Assembly: GCA_034008185.1 (NCBI GenBank)
Contig: CM067086.1
Span: 30,463,007 to 30,527,006, forward strand
Origin: Gorsachius magnificus
Taxonomy: Eukaryota; Chordata; Aves; Pelecaniformes; Ardeidae
Direction: 5' to 3'
DNA: 64,000 bases
Shown here: piece after piece, positions 60,701 to 64,000 of the stretch
Layout: the number at the start of each line of letters is the position of its first letter
Position numbering within the stretch: the stretch's first letter is position 1
Position numbers and translations under genes: made by a program
The notes under the pieces: model-generated
The model's database searches: none
The model's input: the letters and a program-made list of their open reading frames with translations, nothing else
Told to the model about the DNA's origin: nothing

Positions 60701-63563
60701 ACTGTGTACAGAGGGTTGATAGAGGCTCAGTCTTCCTTGCTACAGGGTTGGCATGGAGGATAAGCAGCCCATGTAAGGTTCATGCCCTCCACTTATCAGG
60801 TGCAACGACTAGCTATACCAAGTCATGGTCTGGTAAGAAGAGCTAACAAGTGTGCTAATGTGGTGTTTCCTTACATTATGTCATAAATTGCTTCTTGTTC
60901 TGAATGTCTGTGTTTCCAGACGTAGATGTTTCTGCTTTTACCTGTGGAATCTGATCTCAGCTGTGCATCAAAAAACAGACTGCTTTTGGAAACAGTTTGT
61001 TTCTTTTCCTACTTGTAAAGTACAATGATAAGTCCATTCTGGATGTATTAGAAGGTTTAATTAGAAAAACTAGCACTGTGCTGCATATGAAAGCACTGTG
61101 CAAGTAATTATTTTAAACAATCAGTTGTTTATATACTTGCTGATATTGTTATATATAGATCATCCTTCTGAGGTTCCTGAGAAGCTCATTCAGGATCGGT
61201 TTCGGAAGCTAAGCTGTTTTCCTGAGGCTTTCAGCTCAATCCACTACAAGGGAACAAGGACATACAATCCTCCAACGGATTTCTCTGGACTTAGGCGAGC
61301 TGTGGAGCAGCAGCTGGAGAACAATACCACTCGGTCACCTAGACAGCCTGGGGTTATCTACAAAGCACTAAAAGTAAGCGGAGATGAGTTTGTCACAATC
61401 TTTATTTGTATCGCTGTTGCTGGTAACTCTCTGTTGCAGCTAATAAAGGTAGAGCGTGTGAACCAGTGATGCAGACTTGCAGATATCTGGAGATAAAGCA
61501 AGTCTTCTATGAAGATGATTTCTGGGTAACAGCCAGGTAGGCTGGGTATTTTTTTTACTTTAAAACAAACACATTAGCAAAGACCCCAAAAGGTCAAGAA
61601 AAGTTGAAGAGCAACACAGAGCAAAACTTAAAAAATGAGCAAGGAAGAAACTGTCTGGGGAAGAAAAATATAACTGATGTGAGTGACAAGCACTTAATGA
61701 CAGTGATTTACAAAGAGGAGGCCCAGAAGGAGTTATTGGTGAAATTCATAAGCGTGGCCTCAGCACAAGGGGAGGGAATGCAAGAGACTTGGAGGGAGTT
61801 AATGTTGGCAAAACCTAGCACTGAGTATAGTGTAACTCAAGGGCTAGGGAGGCAAAAAGGAGGAAGGAGAAGTGTTGGTAGCTAGCAAACAAGGTGGGAT
61901 TAAGCCAAATGACATATCATTTCAGAGGTGCAGCATCAGATCAGAAGACTGATGAAAAGGCATTGGAGGGAGACACTGGTGATTTTCTTAGAAGGTTCAC
62001 CTTGCTAGGATGTCAGAGGGATTTTTGAGTCTTCAAATTTGCAGTTTGTCCTACAAGTTTCCACATGTTGCTATCACTACATGATTAGCATCATATTTTC
62101 ATTGGCCTGAAGAGCACAGCTATCATCAGGGAGGGGTGGGCAGAGCCGGGGCATATCTGCAGAAGAAGGTAGTGTCAGCAGTCTTTTCTGATGCTAGTCA
62201 CAGCTGTTGGAACAGATAATTCCAGCTGCCCTGTATTTGAGGTAGCTGAAGCACAGAAGGAAGTGTCAGGGTAGCATGTACACAGTTACTTGCATTAGGG
62301 AGCAGACAGGCAGCAAGGGGAAAACAGCTGGAGTGGTTAATTCCAGTTTAATTTCTAGTACTTTATTGTAATAATCAAGGAATGTAGTTTCAGATATAGC
62401 TGCTAGTATGCTTAAATTCATGTCCAGTAAAGTGGTTGCTGTGTTCAGATCACTACTGACTACAAATTAGCATTTTTTTGCTTCCCTGTCTGGGGACACA
62501 AGGCTTGCTAGAGGTATGTGTCCATCTTCTCTCACTTTTGAATCCATTGGCCAGTATCAGTCAAACTTGAAAGAGATCTTAAAATTTCTTGGAAATTCTG
62601 TGGAATCGGATGTCTAGGTAGAGATCTTATCTGAGACTAGCTGTGGTGAGAGATAAACGTAGGTCTGTGTGCATATGCAGTCAACCCTTGTTAGACAGCA
62701 GAAACGCTCCCTGCTTCCCTGGGAGGTGAGAGGAGGAAGAGAAAGGCAGGCAGCTGCTAGGAAGAGTTTCAGTTAGACCTTATGCCTTCAAAGATCTCCA
62801 TCAAGAAAAACCCTAACCATCTGCTTTGTTCCAGTGCTTACTTGTGTGTTTTTTTTTTTTTTTTTTTTTCAACATAATACCCAAAAGAACTGAAGAAATT
62901 AAGTGTGCCAAGGCTAAGGACTGACTTGATATGAGAACAGATGCTCACAGGAAAGGGAACAAATTTCTTTGTCTCAGTATTGTAGTTTCACCAGAGAAGA
63001 GCAATTGTTCAAGGGGCCAGAGGAAAGCTCAGGGCAGCACTTTCTGAACTGAGGGGCAAGGAATGTGTTCTCATGTACTGTGAGAAATGAGTCTTTGAGT
63101 TTCCTTCTCGAGGTTTCCAGAATGCAAAGCGCTTTTAGCAAGCACCCTGCTATTTTGGGCATAGGTAGTATGCACAGAGGTGGATGCAATCTTCTACCAC
63201 CTATTTCTGCTATAAAATTCAAAGCAGGGTCAAGAGGAGAGGAGAAGAGCAAGTATCTTACAAGCATTCAGGTCACTTCCATACAAGTGCAAGATTGTCT
63301 TCTTGCTTGGTTTCTAATCCTTGTCTTGGTTTCCAGGTTACTAAGACCTTATTTGTTAGCTGTGTACTCTCTCACTGCCTCTCCTTCCAGCAGAGGAACC
63401 CATGCTTTTGCTCGCAAAAACTTTCATAAAATGTCTGCATTGCTCTCAGTCCCTTACCAGTTCATTCTTTTCTGCTTGACAGGCTCTAAGTGACCGGTTC
63501 AGTGGGGAGATCCCTGATGACCAGATGGCTCACAGCTCTTTCTTTCCAGATGAATTTTCCTGG
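45265..63563 (+). CDS. ZFYVE1: ZFYVE1 (DFCP1), 5' four coding exons, gene continues beyond window
   Basis: DFCP1 is a PI3P-binding protein of ER omegasomes (autophagosome formation) and lipid droplets, with a P-loop ATPase domain and two C-terminal FYVE fingers. The four exons seen are 45265-45762, 58740-59244, 61159-61373 and 63483-63563, all GT-AG and phase-consistent. They encode 433 residues plus one split codon of about 780. Residues 1-130 hold CxxC pairs ([24 protein letters not shown]) of an N-terminal zinc-binding region. Walker A GNTGDGKS is at 192-199, with Lys198 corresponding to human Lys193. DTEG is at 240-243, as in GBP/atlastin-like GTPase folds. The ATG is the first in its exon in this frame and matches the family start MSA. 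The FYVE domains lie beyond the right edge. Divergent neighbour of RBM25. Confidence 0.97.
49429..49445. repeat. Poly-T run (17)
   Basis: T17 on the plus strand in ZFYVE1 intron 2. Confidence 0.9.
53399..53510 (-). mobile_element. CR1 3'-end fragment
   Basis: The plus strand reads TCATAGAATCATAGAATTTT, then GGTTGGAAGGGACC and AGGTTGCTCAGAG, which is the reverse of the CR1 3' end. Non-coding and about 110 bp. Confidence 0.95.
54283..54330 (+). mobile_element. Short, old CR1 tail fragment
   Basis: TGACCTCCTGAGGTCCCTTC followed by CAGCCTGATTTAGGCTATGA resembles the CR1 3' terminus. Too short to date. Confidence 0.6.
56503..56880 (+). mobile_element. CR1 internal (reverse transcriptase) fragment
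   Basis: Plus strand: [34 protein letters not shown] (motif C kept), [17 protein letters not shown] and [16 protein letters not shown], with several frame changes. It stops before the usual 3' region, so both ends are missing. The right edge is approximate. Confidence 0.9.
57551..57565. repeat. TG dinucleotide repeat
   Basis: About seven TG units in ZFYVE1 intron 2. Confidence 0.9.
58740..59244 (+). CDS. ZFYVE1: ZFYVE1 coding exon 2 (P-loop ATPase core)
   Basis: 505 bp, 168 codons plus one base. Starts [12 protein letters not shown] and contains Walker [20 protein letters not shown], then [40 protein letters not shown] and [15 protein letters not shown]. The acceptor is T-rich and ends GGGAAG; the exon's first bases GTAAGG mimic a donor. 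The true donor is TCTG|GTGAGT. Confidence 0.98.
59245..61158 (+). other. ZFYVE1: ZFYVE1 intron 3, nothing recognised
   Basis: 1.9-kb intron from GTGAGT to TATATATAG. No repeat family or RNA gene was recognised. Confidence 0.7.
61159..61373 (+). CDS. ZFYVE1: ZFYVE1 coding exon 3
   Basis: 215 bp; completes aspartate, then 71 codons [37 protein letters not shown] and [18 protein letters not shown]. The donor is AAA|GTAAGC. Confidence 0.98.
61374..63482 (+). other. ZFYVE1: ZFYVE1 intron 4
   Basis: 2.1-kb intron with a T21 run at 62849-62869. ORFs inside it match nothing recognised. Confidence 0.7.
62849..62869. repeat. Poly-T run (21)
   Basis: T21 on the plus strand in ZFYVE1 intron 4. Confidence 0.9.
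63483..63563 (+). CDS. ZFYVE1: ZFYVE1 coding exon 4 (last in window)
   Basis: 81 bp, 27 codons: [20 protein letters not shown] then FPDEFSW. The acceptor is CTGCTTGACAG and the donor TGG|GTAAGT. The next exon should start the cysteine-rich segment before the FYVE domains. Confidence 0.96.
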
Positions 63564-64000
63564 GTAAGTACATGAGAAAGGCACCCTCGTACTTCTAGGA
63601 GATAGCACTGCCCTGGTCTGCGGCCATAGAACATAAAGTTTCTGTGACATCTTGACACCTGACTTCACTTATCATCAGCTAGTACTTCCAGGCAGAATTT
63701 GCTTGAAATTCAACTCTTACATGAATTGGACAGCTGTTATTGCCACGTCCCAGCTGGATGCGTGGTCTTTACCTACTCTATTTTTGTGTATGTCTACAAA
63801 CCTGTTCTGCCCATATCTTTTCCACAGTGCACACAGGGCAGGAAGAAAGGAGTGTCTAAAGAAATCCCCTGAAATTTCCTATGATGATTTTTCCTGCCAT
63901 TTTTATTACCTAAACAGTATAAACAATCCTAAAGTACGCATTATCATGGGCCTGGGCTGTGTGCAGTGACTAGATCTAAGTGGAGCCCCAGGGTTGATTA
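63564..64000 (+). other. ZFYVE1: Start of ZFYVE1 intron 5
   Basis: Intronic sequence to the window edge. No further exon was recognised. Confidence 0.7.

Noticed and set aside
1..64000. Endogenous retroviral genes, tRNA, rRNA or snoRNA genes
   Set aside because: None recognised by eye on either strand. tRNAscan/Infernal and a retroviral protein search would be needed to exclude weak cases.

Overview
The window is vertebrate nuclear DNA, most likely from a bird. It has two multi-exon genes with GT-AG introns and CpG-island promoters. It also carries several CR1 LINE copies whose 3' ends have the ATTCTATGATTCT-type tail typical of avian CR1, and it is compact. The species cannot be fixed from the sequence.

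Layout: (1) 1-265 is the edge of a CpG island. By conserved vertebrate gene order it is probably the promoter of PSEN1, transcribed leftwards out of the window. (2) RBM25 occupies the minus strand from its conserved 3'UTR (about 4440-4767) to its promoter (about 38350-39200). All 18 coding exons were placed at base level, and every splice phase agrees except across exon 9. The predicted protein has about 828 residues: a proline-rich N-terminus, an RRM, a long RE/RD low-complexity region and a C-terminal PWI domain. (3) 39.2-43.4 kb is intergenic and holds two antisense CR1 fragments. (4) ZFYVE1 (DFCP1) starts from a second CpG island at about 43.4-44.7 kb and runs rightwards. Its first four coding exons are present (N-terminal zinc-binding region and P-loop ATPase domain, 433 residues plus one split codon). 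The FYVE fingers lie beyond the right edge.

RBM25 is a nuclear speckle/spliceosome-associated splicing regulator. ZFYVE1 is a PI3P-binding ATPase of ER omegasomes. They are head-to-head neighbours about 5 kb apart with separate CpG islands. The sequence shows no functional link beyond position.

Most notable observations: an apparent one-base insertion (position 14082) that breaks the RBM25 frame inside its RE-repeat exon; a GC-AG intron in RBM25; a 15-nt candidate microexon and a 60-nt stop-containing candidate cassette exon in RBM25 intron 8; an unlabelled 271-bp pogo/Tigger-like MITE just upstream of RBM25 exon 7; a duplicated 3' splice site at that exon; and a recursive-splice-like junction at ZFYVE1 exon 3. 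No evidence of an unknown multi-gene system was found.
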